NCBI RefSeq assembly: GCF_000292915.1
Contig: NC_018514.1
Location: forward strand, 1,364,001-1,428,000
Direction: 5' to 3'
DNA from: Burkholderia cepacia GG4
GTDB taxonomy: Bacteria > Pseudomonadota > Gammaproteobacteria > Burkholderiales > Burkholderiaceae
DNA: 64,000 bases
Within the stretch, counting starts at the first letter, position 1, and the number at the start of each line of letters is the position of its first letter. Position numbers and translations under genes: made by a program. A model generated the notes under the pieces. It searched no databases. It was not told the origin of the DNA and saw only the letters and a program-made list of their open reading frames with translations. This document shows, one piece after another, positions 9,272-18,214 of the stretch.

Positions 9272-9432
9272 CACGGTGCGGCCGGTCATGCCCCGGCATG
9301 ACCGTGCACGCGCCGATACGGGATTGGACACCACGCCGATCGGCGCGTCTGTGAGCGACCCCACCGAACGCCGATCTTCATATGAAACGGGGACCGCACC
9401 CAGACGCGCCAGCGCGCGCGACACGGCCCCTG

Positions 9433-11289
9433 TCACGACCGACCGACCGACACCTTCGCGTACGATCGCGCGGCCGGGTCGGGCGTGGCCGGATCGGCGA
9501 CGCGCGCGACCGGCCAGGCCGAGTCGCGACCCAGCGCCTGCATGCACAGCCCGATCACGATGTCCGTGCCGACCGTGCCGTACACCGCATGGTCGACCTG
9601 CGGCTTCAGATGCAGCCGCACGTGACGCGAGCACCGGAACGCGCGCTCGATCGCGCCGAAGTGACGCCGCACGTCGTCGATGCCGGGATCGAGTGCGCCG
9701 TACACCAGCATCGTCCACACGTTGCGCTGCGCGAGTTCGTGCATCACGCCGCGCGGCGTGTCGATGCGCGGCGTCCAGCCGACGCGCGCGGCGACGTTCT
9801 TGACCGGCACGCTGACTCGCGCGATCACGTTCGCGGCCACCGCGCGCACGATCGGCCGCAGGTCGCGGCGCTCCCGCATGAGCCGCTTCCACTTCTGCCA
9901 GTCGCGCACCGACAGCCAGTAGCCGCGCACCGAGTTGTTCCGCTGCCTCTGCACCGCCTCGAGCGTGAGTCCGGCCGGCCACACGAAGCGCGCGAGATTG
10001 ATCGCGATCACGCCGCCGAGCGACGGCGTCTTCACGGCCGCATGCAGCGCCGCGTACGCACCGGAACAGATGCCCGCCGCGACCACCTCCGGGTGCCCGA
10101 GCGCGCGCAGCCAGTCCGCGGCGGCCGCCACGTCGTCGCTCGACTGCGCCGAATACACGACGCCCGACTGGTCGTCCAGCGCGGCGGGCCCGCTATCGCC
10201 GACGCCATGCACGTCGATCCGCAGCGTCGTCACGCCGACGCGCGCCAGCGTGCGGGCGAGGCGCACGCTGAAGCGCCCTTCGCCGCTGCGCGGATTGGTC
10301 GACGTGTTCGCGATCACGACCGCCGTGCCGACCGGACTCGCCGGCCGCGTATCGGCGGGACGGCACAGCACGCCGACCAGCCGGTCCGGACCGACCGCGA
10401 CGACCTGCTCGGTCATGTCGCCCATGTCGAGCGCAACGGCCGATTCGCCGTTCCATGCCGGGTCCACCCGCAACCGCGGTTCGGCACCAGCCGGCGTACG
10501 CGGCGCGCGCGCGACGATCCAGTTCGCGAGCGTGTCGATCGCCGCGAGCGGCAGGCGCGAACGCGTGCCGTCCAGCATCGTCGCCGGCCATTCTCGGAAC
10601 GGATCGCTCGTCACCTCCACGCCGCGCGCGAGCAGCGCGTCGCGCAACGCCGGCCCGTCGCCCGGGTCGGGCTGGATCAGCAACATCGCGCCCGGCAAGG
10701 TCGGCGCATCGCGCACGACGTCGCAGAGATCGACCGCCTTCAGCGCATCGACGAAATCGGCGGGAAAGCGATGCCCGAGCACGTTCATGCACGGTTCGTC
10801 GCGATGCGCGATGCGGATCGCGGGCGACGTGGTGTCAAGCCACTGGCGATGCACGAACGACAGCTCGCGCAGGTAGGCACGGCCGCGCACCACCGGCGCC
10901 AGCGCCACCAGCGCATCGACGCGCGGCCACGAGCGCGGCCCCATGCCCGCGGCGGCCAGCATCGCGAACAGCGCGCCCGCCCGGATCCCGACGAGCGTGA
11001 GTCCCGTTATGCCGACTTCGTCGCGCAGCAGGTCGATCGCGTCGTGAATGCTGGCGATGCACGCGACATGCCGATTGGCGTCGCGATCGTCGCCTGCCGA
11101 ATCGCCGGTGCACGGATAGTTGAACCGCAGTACCGTGATGCCCTCGCGGACCAGCCGCTCCGCGATCGCCCGCATGAGCTTGTGCGTCCACGAAGCCTCG
11201 TGACCGAGCGATTCGCACAGGATCACGCCTTGTGTCGTCTGTCCTTCGTGCAGCCACCCCACGCAGCTGCCGAACGTTATCGGCTTCAA
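9433..11289 (-). CDS. Tandem alpha/beta-hydrolase protein of the exopolysaccharide locus
   Basis: A 618-residue protein made of two alpha/beta-hydrolase domains, like the hydrolase-1/hydrolase-2 pair associated with exosortase-type EPS clusters but fused. Domain 1 (about residues 1-285) has GIRAG where the nucleophile elbow G-x-S-x-G should be, so position 103 is Arg. Domain 2 (about 320-618) has GICSG with Cys408 in the nucleophile position, an Asp in GALDPG and His567 in DHAVYG. The start is a TTG at 11289, chosen because AGGAG lies six bases upstream and the protein then opens MKPITFG. An ATG at 11373 and a GTG at 11331 are weaker alternatives. Substrate unknown; an acyl or glycan-ester role is a guess. 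Confidence 0.75.
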   Translation of the reverse strand: MKPITFGSCVGWLHEGQTTQGVILCESLGHEASWTHKLMRAIAERLVREGITVLRFNYPCTGDSAGDDRDANRHVACIASIHDAIDLLRDEVGITGLTLVGIRAGALFAMLAAAGMGPRSWPRVDALVALAPVVRGRAYLRELSFVHRQWLDTTSPAIRIAHRDEPCMNVLGHRFPADFVDALKAVDLCDVVRDAPTLPGAMLLIQPDPGDGPALRDALLARGVEVTSDPFREWPATMLDGTRSRLPLAAIDTLANWIVARAPRTPAGAEPRLRVDPAWNGESAVALDMGDMTEQVVAVGPDRLVGVLCRPADTRPASPVGTAVVIANTSTNPRSGEGRFSVRLARTLARVGVTTLRIDVHGVGDSGPAALDDQSGVVYSAQSSDDVAAAADWLRALGHPEVVAAGICSGAYAALHAAVKTPSLGGVIAINLARFVWPAGLTLEAVQRQRNNSVRGYWLSVRDWQKWKRLMRERRDLRPIVRAVAANVIARVSVPVKNVAARVGWTPRIDTPRGVMHELAQRNVWTMLVYGALDPGIDDVRRHFGAIERAFRCSRHVRLHLKPQVDHAVYGTVGTDIVIGLCMQALGRDSAWPVARVADPATPDPAARSYAKVSVGRS

Positions 11290-11861
11290 TCGGTACTCCT
11301 CGGATCGGTATTTGTTATCGGATGCGGACACGCATCCCGGCGGCCCCACCGGAATCGGCGACGCCACGATCATGCAACTGCTCGACGAACGCACGGCCTT
11401 CCGGCAACGGACTTCCGCCGCGCCCCTGCGCGGCCCGCTCGCCCTTCGCCATGCGTTCTCCTGCCCCCGCTCAGAGTCGCCGGCCCGAGCCTGCGTCAAG
11501 CCCGTTTCCGCCCGAACCCGAACAGTGCGCTCGATTAGATCATTCGGTCCGAGCGTCCTTCCGTGCGCCAGCTTACAAATGCATTCGTCACTGCGGCGAT
11601 ACAACGACGCGCGCCGTGTCGCGATTCGCGCCGCACGCATGCACGGAATCCGCGAACGGTAGGCTCGCGAACACAGGCGCCGCGCGCGGTCCGTATCATG
11701 GCCGCCATACGATGTGGCCGTGCCCGGCATCGCCGGACGCAACCGGCGCCCGCCGGAACGGGCCGCGAACCCACGCAGCCGGGTCAGCGCCGACCGGCCG
11801 CGCGAGCGCACGGCGGCCCGCACGCCGCCGCCATGCGACACCCACGGCGCCGACCGAGCGA
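11290..11861. other. 572-base intergenic region between tandem hydrolase and wzx
   Basis: This divergent spacer should hold promoters for the tandem hydrolase (minus) and the flippase (plus). Frames are open through it on both strands, but none looks coding. Apart from the ribosome site near 11297 I see no convincing promoter, operator or RNA. Confidence 0.4.
11294..11300 (-). promoter_or_regulatory. Ribosome binding site that decides the TTG start of the tandem hydrolase
   Basis: On the minus strand the sequence GAGGAGTACCGATTG places a strong AGGAG six bases before the TTG codon at 11289. The upstream ATG and GTG candidates lack such a site. Confidence 0.6.
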
Positions 11862-13121
11862 ATGTCAAACCTCAAGAAGAACTTCCTGCTGCTGCTGACG
11901 TTGCAGATTTCGATGTACGCGGTGCCGCTGCTGATCGCACCGTTGCTGACGCACGCACTGGGGCCGGAAGGCTACGGGCAGCTCGCGTTCTCGCTCGCGG
12001 TCATCGCCTACCTCACCAACTGCACGAGCTACAGCTTCGACCTGACCGCGACGCCGCGCATCGCGCTCGCCCGCGACAACCGCACCGAACGCTCGCGCAT
12101 CTTCTGGGCAACCCTGTACGCGCAGATCGGCATCGCGGTGATCTGCTTCGGCGTACTGGTCGTGCTGACCTTGCTGGTCAAGCGCTTCGGCGAAGACCGC
12201 GACCTGCTGCTGATCGGTTTCGGGATGGTGGCCGGCGTGGCGTTCACGCCGGGCTGGTACTTCCAGGGCATGGAGAAGCTGCGCGCACTGAGCGTGATCC
12301 TGTTCATCGGCCGCATCCTGAGCCTGCCCGCGATGTTCGCGCTCGTGCACAGCCCGGCGGACATCGACCGCGCGATGATCGTCAACGCCGCCGTGCCGAC
12401 GCTGTCCGCGATCGCGCTGGCCGTCTACCTGTATTTCAATCGGGAAATCGACTTCGTGCGCGTCGGTGTCGCCGACATCGCCGAATCGCTGAAAGGCGGC
12501 TGGCAGGTGTTTCTCGCGTCGACGTCGATCGCGTTCTATGCGTCGACCAACACCGTGCTGCTCGGCTTCGTATCGGGCAACGTCGCGGCCGGCTACTTCG
12601 CCGCCGGCGACAAGCTGATCCGCGCGGCGCTCAGCCTGTTGCAGCCGCTGAAGGCCGCCACCTATCCGCGCATCAGCTACCTGATGCGGCATGCGCGCAA
12701 CGACGCGTTCTCGTTCCTGCGCAAGCTGTTCGTCGTGCAGGTCGCGATGGTGCTCGGCATCTCGCTCGCGATCTTCTTCGGCGCACCGCTCGCCGTACGC
12801 ATCCTGTACGGCCCGTCGTACGAGCCCACGGTCCAGGTGCTGCGCTGGATGGCATTCATTCCGTTCATGGCCGGCATGACCGACCTGTTCGGCGTGCAGA
12901 CCATGCTGCCGCTCGGGATGAAGTCGGCATTCACGCGGATCCTGATGTCGTCCGGCATCCTGAACATCGTGCTGGTGCCCGTGCTCGCGAAGTACTTCGC
13001 CGAACTCGGCGCGGCCGCCGCCGTGCTGGTAGCCGAGGCCGCGGTCGCCGCCGCGCTCGCGACCGTCGTCTATCGCGCCGGCGTTCCGCTACCCGGCAAC
13101 CCCGTCGCGCGGCGCGGCTAG
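11862..13121 (+). CDS. Flippase of the Wzx / polysaccharide transporter family
   Basis: A 419-residue MOP-superfamily membrane protein with 12 or more helices. The N-terminal pattern is typical of Wzx: a lysine-rich start, then LISMYAVPLLIAPLLTHALG-like helices and GPEGYGQLAF. It flips undecaprenyl-linked repeat units across the inner membrane, ready for the Wzy polymerase encoded at 3.8-5.2 kb. The start ATG at 11862 (MSNLKKNFLLL) was chosen because everything upstream in the frame is non-homologous. It is the last intact gene of the exopolysaccharide locus on this side, and a GC-rich hairpin follows its stop codon. Confidence 0.9.
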   Translation: MSNLKKNFLLLLTLQISMYAVPLLIAPLLTHALGPEGYGQLAFSLAVIAYLTNCTSYSFDLTATPRIALARDNRTERSRIFWATLYAQIGIAVICFGVLVVLTLLVKRFGEDRDLLLIGFGMVAGVAFTPGWYFQGMEKLRALSVILFIGRILSLPAMFALVHSPADIDRAMIVNAAVPTLSAIALAVYLYFNREIDFVRVGVADIAESLKGGWQVFLASTSIAFYASTNTVLLGFVSGNVAAGYFAAGDKLIRAALSLLQPLKAATYPRISYLMRHARNDAFSFLRKLFVVQVAMVLGISLAIFFGAPLAVRILYGPSYEPTVQVLRWMAFIPFMAGMTDLFGVQTMLPLGMKSAFTRILMSSGILNIVLVPVLAKYFAELGAAAAVLVAEAAVAAALATVVYRAGVPLPGNPVARRG

Positions 13122-13140
13122 CGCACGGGCCAGGCTGCCC

Positions 13141-13160
13141 GGCCGCCCCCCGCGGCGGCC
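13141..13160 (+). terminator. GC-rich hairpin after wzx
   Basis: A seven-base inverted repeat GGCCGCC/GGCGGCC with a six-base loop starts 20 bases after the wzx stop codon. There is no T-run, so this is at best a weak or Rho-assisted terminator. Confidence 0.35.
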
Positions 13161-13346
13161 GGAATCCGGCCAGGTCCGTTTCGATGCGCGCGCAACGAGC
13201 CGCATCACGCAGGCGCGCGGCCCTTCACCCGCAGCGGCGCCTGTACCGCGCCGGAACGCTCGCGCGCAGGTACTTCTTACACCGCTTCATCCATGCAACC
13301 GGGAACGATGACCGTCTTTTTCCCGTGCCGCGCAATCGGGTCGAAG

Positions 13347-13810
13347 AAAAATCGTACGTATCGGTAGAAACACCGATGCTGAACGATCCCGTCTACGCGG
13401 AGCAGCTGAACATGGGCTACCGCTGGTACGACGCGCGCAACATCAAGCCGATGTTCGAGTTCGGCTACGGGCTGTCGTACACGCACTTCGCGTATTCGGG
13501 GCTGTCGGTGTCGCGGCAGCGGGACGGCTCGCTGAGCGTCGCGTTTACCGTGCGCAATGACGGCCGCGTCGCCGGCGCGGAAACGCCGCAGGTCTATCTC
13601 GGCGTGCCGTACAAGGACGAACCGCCGAAGCGGCTGGTCGGCTGGGAGAAGATCCGGCTGAACCCGGGCGAGGCGCGGCACGTCCACGTGACCGTATCGC
13701 CGCGGATGCAGAGCGTGTGGGATACGTCTCGCAACGGCTGGCAGGTCGTGCCGGGCGGGACGGTGTATGTGGGCGCGTCGTCGCGCGATATCCGGCTGCA
13801 GGGTAGCTGA
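13347..13810 (+). pseudogene. C-terminal remnant of a GH3 beta-glucosidase
   Basis: The open frame encodes the last part of a glycoside hydrolase family 3 beta-glucosidase. The tell-tale block GYRWYDARNIKPMFEFGYGL is followed by SYTHF, which is the junction between the GH3 C-terminal domain and the fibronectin-III-like domain. The FnIII-like domain then runs to the end (VAGAETPQVYLGVPYKDEPP, KRLVGWEKIRL, RDIRLQGS). Intact enzymes are 700-900 residues with the catalytic Asp far upstream, and none of that is present. The homology begins near the ATG at 13376. A small protein could be made from that ATG but would have no active site. It is likely a leftover of a deletion next to the polysaccharide locus. 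Confidence 0.8.
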
Positions 13811-13830
13811 ACGATCGGTCCGGCAATGCC

Positions 13831-13867
13831 GGGCGTCGGGCGGCCCAGCGCCCAGCGCCCGACGCCC
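13831..13867 (+). terminator. Strong hairpin after the GH3 remnant
   Basis: Eleven-base arms GGGCGTCGGGC and GCCCGACGCCC enclose a 15-base loop, starting 20 bases after the remnant's stop codon. It looks like the original terminator of the lost glucosidase gene. No T-run follows. Confidence 0.45.
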
Positions 13868-14036
13868 GCACGCCCGCACGCGTGGCGACGATTCCCGCGA
13901 CGAATGATGCGGCGCCGGCCCCACTCGGGAACGGCGAATCGGGACGCGCCACGCGGATTGCCGACCAGGCGACCGTAATCCGCGCGCGGCCAGGATGCGA
14001 ATGAAGATCGGGAACACTATCCATTCCCGTTTTGAC

Positions 14037-14065
14037 TTGCTCATCCTGCCCGTTCGGGTAGGATG
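14037..14065 (+). promoter_or_regulatory. Candidate pqqA promoter with overlapping 24-bp palindrome
   Basis: TTGCTC (14037-14042) and TAGGAT (14059-14064) are 16 bases apart and could be -35 and -10 elements. The palindrome CATCCTGCCCG-TT-CGGGTAGGATG (14042-14065) lies over the spacer and -10, with one G:T mismatch in the hairpin form. It could be an operator or, if transcribed from further upstream, a hairpin in the leader. The pqqA start is 160 bases downstream. The rest of 13868-14224 shows nothing else recognisable. Confidence 0.4.
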
Positions 14066-14224
14066 GGAGCGTGCGATTTACCGGATCTGGTGCCAGCCCC
14101 CCGCACGAAGTGATAGCGTGGTGAAACCGCAGCGCGGTCTCGTCGTCGATGGTCATGAGCAGGACATCCCGGCAGGACTGTGGGCGCGCTTCGTCGTCAG
14201 TCGTCATTGCAAAGGAGTTCTCCT

Positions 14225-14296
14225 ATGTGGACCAAACCTGCCTACACTGATCTGCGTCTCGGTTTCGAAATCACGATGTACGTGTCGAATCGCTGA
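14225..14296 (+). CDS. pqqA: PQQ precursor peptide PqqA
   Basis: A 23-residue peptide whose Glu15 and Tyr19 (in EITMY) are the atoms source of the cofactor pyrroloquinoline quinone. The spacing Glu-x3-Tyr and the positions 15 and 19 are exactly those of well-studied PqqA peptides. The start is fixed by a strong AAAGGAG ribosome site eight bases upstream. It is followed by a terminator-like hairpin and then pqqB, so it can be made in excess of the enzymes. PqqE joins the two side chains, with PqqD holding the peptide. Confidence 0.97.
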   Translation: MWTKPAYTDLRLGFEITMYVSNR

Positions 14297-14322
14297 TTCG
14301 GCCACGCCATCCTGAAAGGAAA

Positions 14323-14348
14323 GCCTCGGTCTGCCGGGGCTTTTTCTT
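14323..14348 (+). terminator. Terminator-like hairpin between pqqA and pqqB (attenuator)
   Basis: A seven-base stem GCCTCGG/CCGGGGC with loop TCTG (14323-14340) is followed at once by TTTTTCTT, the form of a Rho-independent terminator. It lies 27 bases after the pqqA stop and 22 bases before pqqB. Partial read-through would give a short abundant pqqA transcript and a rarer full operon message. Confidence 0.75.
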
Positions 14349-14369
14349 TGCTTCGCACCCCGGAGAGCC

Positions 14370-15281
14370 ATGCGCATACATATCCTCGGATCCGCCGCGG
14401 GCGGCGGCTTTCCGCAATGGAACTGCAACTGCGCGAACTGCGCGGGTTTTCGCGCCGGCACGGTCGACGCGCGGGCCCGTACCCAGTCGTCGATCGCACT
14501 GTCCGACGACGGCACGAGCTGGGTGCTGTGCAACGCGTCCCCCGACATCCGTGCCCAACTGCAGGATTTCCCGTCGCTGCAACCGGGACGCGCGCCGCGC
14601 GACACCGGTATCGGCGCGGTCGTGCTGATGGACAGCCAGATCGACCATACCGCCGGCCTGCTCAGCCTGCGCGAAGGCTGTCCGCTGCAGCTGTGGTGCA
14701 CCGACATGGTCCACCAGGACCTGACCACCGGCTTTCCGCTGTTCAACATGCTCCAGCACTGGAACGGCGGCCTGGTCTGGAATCGCATCGCGCTCGGCGC
14801 CAGCTTCACCGTACCGGCATGCCCGAACCTGCGCTTCACGCCGCTGCCGTTGCACAGTGCGGCGCCGCCCTACTCGCCGCACCGTTCCGATCCGCATCCC
14901 GGCGACAACATCGGCCTGCTCGTCGAGGATCGCCGCAGCGGCGGCACGCTGTTCTATGCGCCGGGGCTGGGCACGGTGGATGACGCGCTGCTGCAACAAA
15001 TGAACGGCGCGGACTGCGTGCTCGTGGACGGCACGCTGTGGGACGACGACGAGATGCGGCGGCGCGGCGTCGGCGTACGTACCGGCCGCGAAATGGGTCA
15101 TCTCGCGCTGAACGGTCCCGGCGGCATGCTGGACGTGCTCGCCCGGGTGCCGGGGCCGCGCAAGGTGTTGATTCACGTCAACAACACCAACCCGATCCTC
15201 GACGAACGCGCGCCCGAACGCGCGGAATTGCGGCGGCGCGGTATCGAGGTCGCATTCGACGGGATGGACATCGTGCTATAA
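14370..15281 (+). CDS. pqqB: PQQ biosynthesis protein PqqB
   Basis: A 303-residue protein of the metallo-beta-lactamase fold. The N-terminus shows [18 protein letters not shown], with a C-x-C-x2-C zinc site at Cys19, Cys21 and Cys24 that marks Pqq[11 protein letters not shown] near residue 90 is the altered HxHxDH motif. PqqB is a non-haem iron oxygenase thought to hydroxylate the released Glu-Tyr intermediate. It is full length for the family, in the middle of pqqABCDE, 73 bases after pqqA. Confidence 0.97.
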   Translation: MRIHILGSAAGGGFPQWNCNCANCAGFRAGTVDARARTQSSIALSDDGTSWVLCNASPDIRAQLQDFPSLQPGRAPRDTGIGAVVLMDSQIDHTAGLLSLREGCPLQLWCTDMVHQDLTTGFPLFNMLQHWNGGLVWNRIALGASFTVPACPNLRFTPLPLHSAAPPYSPHRSDPHPGDNIGLLVEDRRSGGTLFYAPGLGTVDDALLQQMNGADCVLVDGTLWDDDEMRRRGVGVRTGREMGHLALNGPGGMLDVLARVPGPRKVLIHVNNTNPILDERAPERAELRRRGIEVAFDGMDIVL

Positions 15282-15368
15282 AAAACGCATGGCTCCGCCG
15301 TCACACTGCCGCGACGCGCATCGCGATCGCAGATGTCGACTGCGCTACGCCGCCCGTCCCCCAACGTC

Positions 15369-16133
15369 ATGGAACCGTCGATGAGCCAATCCGCTCTCAC
15401 TCCGGCCCAGTTCGAGCAGGCGCTGCGCGCCAAGGGCGCCTTTTATCACATCCACCACCCGTACCACGTCGCGATGGCTGAAGGCCGCGCGACCCGGGAA
15501 CAGATCCAGGGCTGGGTCGCGAACCGCTTCTACTATCAGGTCAACATTCCGCTGAAGGACGCGGCGATCCTCGCGAACTGCCCGGACCGCGAGGTGCGCC
15601 GCCAATGGGTCCAGCGCCTGATCGATCATGACGGGACCACCGGCGAAGCAGGCGGCATCGAAGCATGGTTGCGGCTCGGCGAAGCGGTCGGGCTCGACCC
15701 CGCGCAGTTGCGCTCGCAGGAGCGCGTGCTTCCCGGCGTGCGTTTCGCGGTGGATGCCTACGTGAATTTCGCACGCCGCGCGAGCTGGCAGGAAGCGGCG
15801 AGCAGTTCGCTCACCGAGTTGTTTGCGCCGCAGATCCATCAGTCGCGCCTCGACGCCTGGCCGCGCCATTACCCGTGGATCGATCCGGACGGCTATGCGT
15901 ATTTCCGCACGCGCCTCGGCCAGGCGCGCCGCGACGTCGAGCACGGGCTCGACATCACGCTGCAGCATTACACGACCTACGACAGCCAGCAGCGGATGCT
16001 GGAGATCCTGCAGTTCAAGCTCGACGTTCTGTGGACGATGCTCGACGCGATGTCGATGGCCTACGAACTGCATCGGCCGCCTTATCACACCGTCACCGAC
16101 CAGCCCGTCTGGCACAAGGGACTCGCGCTATGA
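15369..16133 (+). CDS. pqqC: Pyrroloquinoline-quinone synthase PqqC
   Basis: A cofactorless oxidase of about 254 residues that performs the last step of PQQ synthesis: ring closure and eight-electron oxidation of AHQQ with oxygen. The helical haem-oxygenase-like fold is evident from [14 protein letters not shown] near residue 22, then [16 protein letters not shown], and [20 protein letters not shown] near the end. These match PqqC along its whole length. Two in-frame ATGs, 15369 and 15381, are both possible starts. The stop overlaps the pqqD start by four bases, so the two are coupled. Confidence 0.97.
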   Translation: MEPSMSQSALTPAQFEQALRAKGAFYHIHHPYHVAMAEGRATREQIQGWVANRFYYQVNIPLKDAAILANCPDREVRRQWVQRLIDHDGTTGEAGGIEAWLRLGEAVGLDPAQLRSQERVLPGVRFAVDAYVNFARRASWQEAASSSLTELFAPQIHQSRLDAWPRHYPWIDPDGYAYFRTRLGQARRDVEHGLDITLQHYTTYDSQQRMLEILQFKLDVLWTMLDAMSMAYELHRPPYHTVTDQPVWHKGLAL

Positions 16134-16405
16134 ATTTCGACCGGAATCGCGTGCCGCGCTGGCGGCCGGGCTTTCGCTTTCAGTTCGAGCCCGCTCAGAA
16201 CGCGCATGTGCTGCTGTACCCGGAAGGCATGGTCAAATTCAACGATAGCGCGAGTGCGATCGGCGGGCTGATCGATGGCACCCGCACCGTCGCGAACATC
16301 GTTGCGCATCTCGAACGGCAATTTCCCGGCGTGCCCGAACTTGGTGTGGACGTCGAAGGTTTCATGGAGACCGCTTGTGCCGAACACTGGATCGAACTCG
16401 CGTGA
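16130..16405 (+). CDS. pqqD: PQQ biosynthesis peptide chaperone PqqD
   Basis: A 91-residue RRE-type protein that binds PqqA and presents it to the radical-SAM enzyme PqqE. Recognisable blocks are [15 protein letters not shown] at the N-terminus, [13 protein letters not shown] in the middle and [17 protein letters not shown] at the end. The ATG overlaps the pqqC stop (ATGA). pqqE begins four bases after its stop, so the three are tightly coupled. In some bacteria pqqC and pqqD are fused; here they are separate. Confidence 0.96.
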   Translation: MNFDRNRVPRWRPGFRFQFEPAQNAHVLLYPEGMVKFNDSASAIGGLIDGTRTVANIVAHLERQFPGVPELGVDVEGFMETACAEHWIELA

Positions 16406-16409
16406 ACCG

Positions 16410-17549
16410 GTGACGCCCGACGCGGCGCAACCCGCGATCGGCCTGCCGCTGTGGCTGCTGGCCGAACTCACGTACCGGTGCCCGCTGCAGTGTCCGTACT
16501 GCTCGAACCCGCTCGATTTCTCGCGTCAGGGCGCGGAGCTCGACACGAAACAGTGGTTCAGGGTCATGGCCGAAGCGCGCGAGATGGGCGCCGTGCAGAT
16601 CGGTTTCTCGGGCGGCGAGCCACTCGTCCGTCAGGATCTTGCCGCCCTGATCGGCGAGGCGCGCCGCCTCGGCTACTACACGAACCTGATCACGTCGGGC
16701 ATCGGCCTGACCGAGCAGCGGATCGTCGAGTTTCGCCGCGCCGGCCTCGATCACATCCAGATAAGCTTCCAGGCGAGCGACGCGACGGTCAACAACGCGC
16801 TGGCCGGATCGGAAAAGGCATTCGCACAGAAGCTCGCGATGGCGCGCGCGGTCAAGGCGCACGGCTATCCGATGGTGCTGAACTTCGTCACGCACCGGCA
16901 CAACATCGACGACATCGACCGGATCATCGAGCTGTGCATCGCACTCGACGCGGATTACGTCGAGCTCGCGACGTGCCAGTATTACGGCTGGGCCTACCTG
17001 AATCGTCAGGCGCTGCTGCCCACCCGTGCGCAGCTCGAGCGCGCGGAGCGCATCACGAACGAATATCGGGCAAGGCTCGCGGCCGCGAACAACCCGTGCC
17101 GGCTGATCTTCGTCACGCCCGACTATTACGAGGAGCGGCCGAAGCCCTGCATGAGCGGCTGGGGCAGCCTGTTCCTGATCGTCACGCCGGACGGCACCGC
17201 GTTGCCATGCCACGGCGCGCGGCAACTGCCGATCGCATTTCCGAACGTGCGCGACCATGGCCTGCGACACATCTGGTACGAGTCGTCCGGCTTCAACCGC
17301 TTCCGCGGCGACGCCTGGATGCCCGAACCGTGCAGGTCGTGCGACGAGAAGAAAAAGGATTTCGGCGGATGCCGGTGCCAGGCGTACCTGATGACGGGCG
17401 ATGCAAGCCTCACCGACCCGGTGTGCAGCAAGTCGCCCCATCACGACCTGATCGTGAAGGCACGCGAGGCGGCTCTCGCGCCGCTGCAACCGATCGCGCA
17501 ACTCGTGTTTCGCAACGCACGCAACTCCCGCGCGTTGACGAAGACCTGA
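16410..17549 (+). CDS. pqqE: Radical-SAM PqqA cross-linking enzyme PqqE
   Basis: A 379-residue radical-SAM/SPASM enzyme that forms the carbon-carbon bond between Glu15 and Tyr19 of PqqA. The radical-SAM cluster motif C-x3-C-x2-C is CPLQCPYC (Cys24, Cys28, Cys31). [11 protein letters not shown] is the GGEP SAM-binding motif. The C-terminal SPASM domain has cysteines in [28 protein letters not shown] and DPVCSK. The start is a GTG at 16410, four bases after pqqD; homologues begin just before [15 protein letters not shown]. No pqqF protease gene follows, so the peptide is presumably trimmed by a protease encoded elsewhere. Confidence 0.97.
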   Translation: MTPDAAQPAIGLPLWLLAELTYRCPLQCPYCSNPLDFSRQGAELDTKQWFRVMAEAREMGAVQIGFSGGEPLVRQDLAALIGEARRLGYYTNLITSGIGLTEQRIVEFRRAGLDHIQISFQASDATVNNALAGSEKAFAQKLAMARAVKAHGYPMVLNFVTHRHNIDDIDRIIELCIALDADYVELATCQYYGWAYLNRQALLPTRAQLERAERITNEYRARLAAANNPCRLIFVTPDYYEERPKPCMSGWGSLFLIVTPDGTALPCHGARQLPIAFPNVRDHGLRHIWYESSGFNRFRGDAWMPEPCRSCDEKKKDFGGCRCQAYLMTGDASLTDPVCSKSPHHDLIVKAREAALAPLQPIAQLVFRNARNSRALTKT

Positions 17550-17721
17550 ACGACGCCACGCTGTCGACGCCATCGCGGCCGGTCGCGTGTCGGCACGGCG
17601 CGCGACACCGGGCGCCGGGTGTTTCCGGATACGGAACGCAATGTTCGCGCATCGCATCAAGCCGGCTCACTATAATTCGTTCGACCGAATCCGCCCGCAA
17701 CACCGATCACCGGAGCAGAAC

Positions 17722-18015
17722 ATGAACGACCTCCATATCGTAGCCGTGCTGTACGCCAAGGAGGGACAGGAAGCGCAATTGCGCGAAGACCTGATCGCCC
17801 TTGCTGCCCCGTCGCAAAACGAAGAAGGCAATCTTCGCTATGAGGTGCATGTCGATAGCGAAGATCCACGCCGGTTCGTTTTCGTGGAGCATTGGGCGAA
17901 TCCCGCGCTGCGTGAAAAACATCACACACAAGGCGAACACATTCTGAATTTCCACGCGAATGGCGTGAAGAATGTCGAGCGCGCGGAAGTCTTCAAACTG
18001 TCTCGCCTCGCCTGA
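17722..18015 (+). CDS. Antibiotic biosynthesis monooxygenase (ABM) domain protein
   Basis: A 97-residue dimeric ferredoxin-like protein of the ABM family. It opens LHIVAVLYAKEGQEAQLREDL, has the typical EEGNLRYEVHVDSEDPRRFV and VEHWANPALREKHHTQ blocks, and ends EVFKLSRLA. Family members include quinol monooxygenases such as YgiN and many uncharacterised proteins. A ribosome site (GGAG) sits eight bases before the ATG. It follows pqqE by 170 bases on the same strand but probably has its own promoter. The substrate is unknown. Confidence 0.85.
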   Translation: MNDLHIVAVLYAKEGQEAQLREDLIALAAPSQNEEGNLRYEVHVDSEDPRRFVFVEHWANPALREKHHTQGEHILNFHANGVKNVERAEVFKLSRLA

Positions 18016-18214
18016 TCTTCCGTTCGTACCGCACGACCGCGCCGGCCGGCCAACACGCTGTGGCGGCGCGGCAACGACTGCGCGCAATGCGCCCCTGCAC
18101 GCCGCGCCGACATCTCGCCGCTCGCCCCGTCGTCGCCCCTACTGCAGCGGTGAACAACGCGGCTTTCGGCAACGCATGGATTCCGTTTTTCAATCGTTGC
18201 GCGCCGGCAGCCCG

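Noticed and set aside
6763..9354. A plus-strand open frame of about 860 codons
   Set aside because: It overlaps wza and wzc antisense and only in part the small secreted gene in another phase. No homology.
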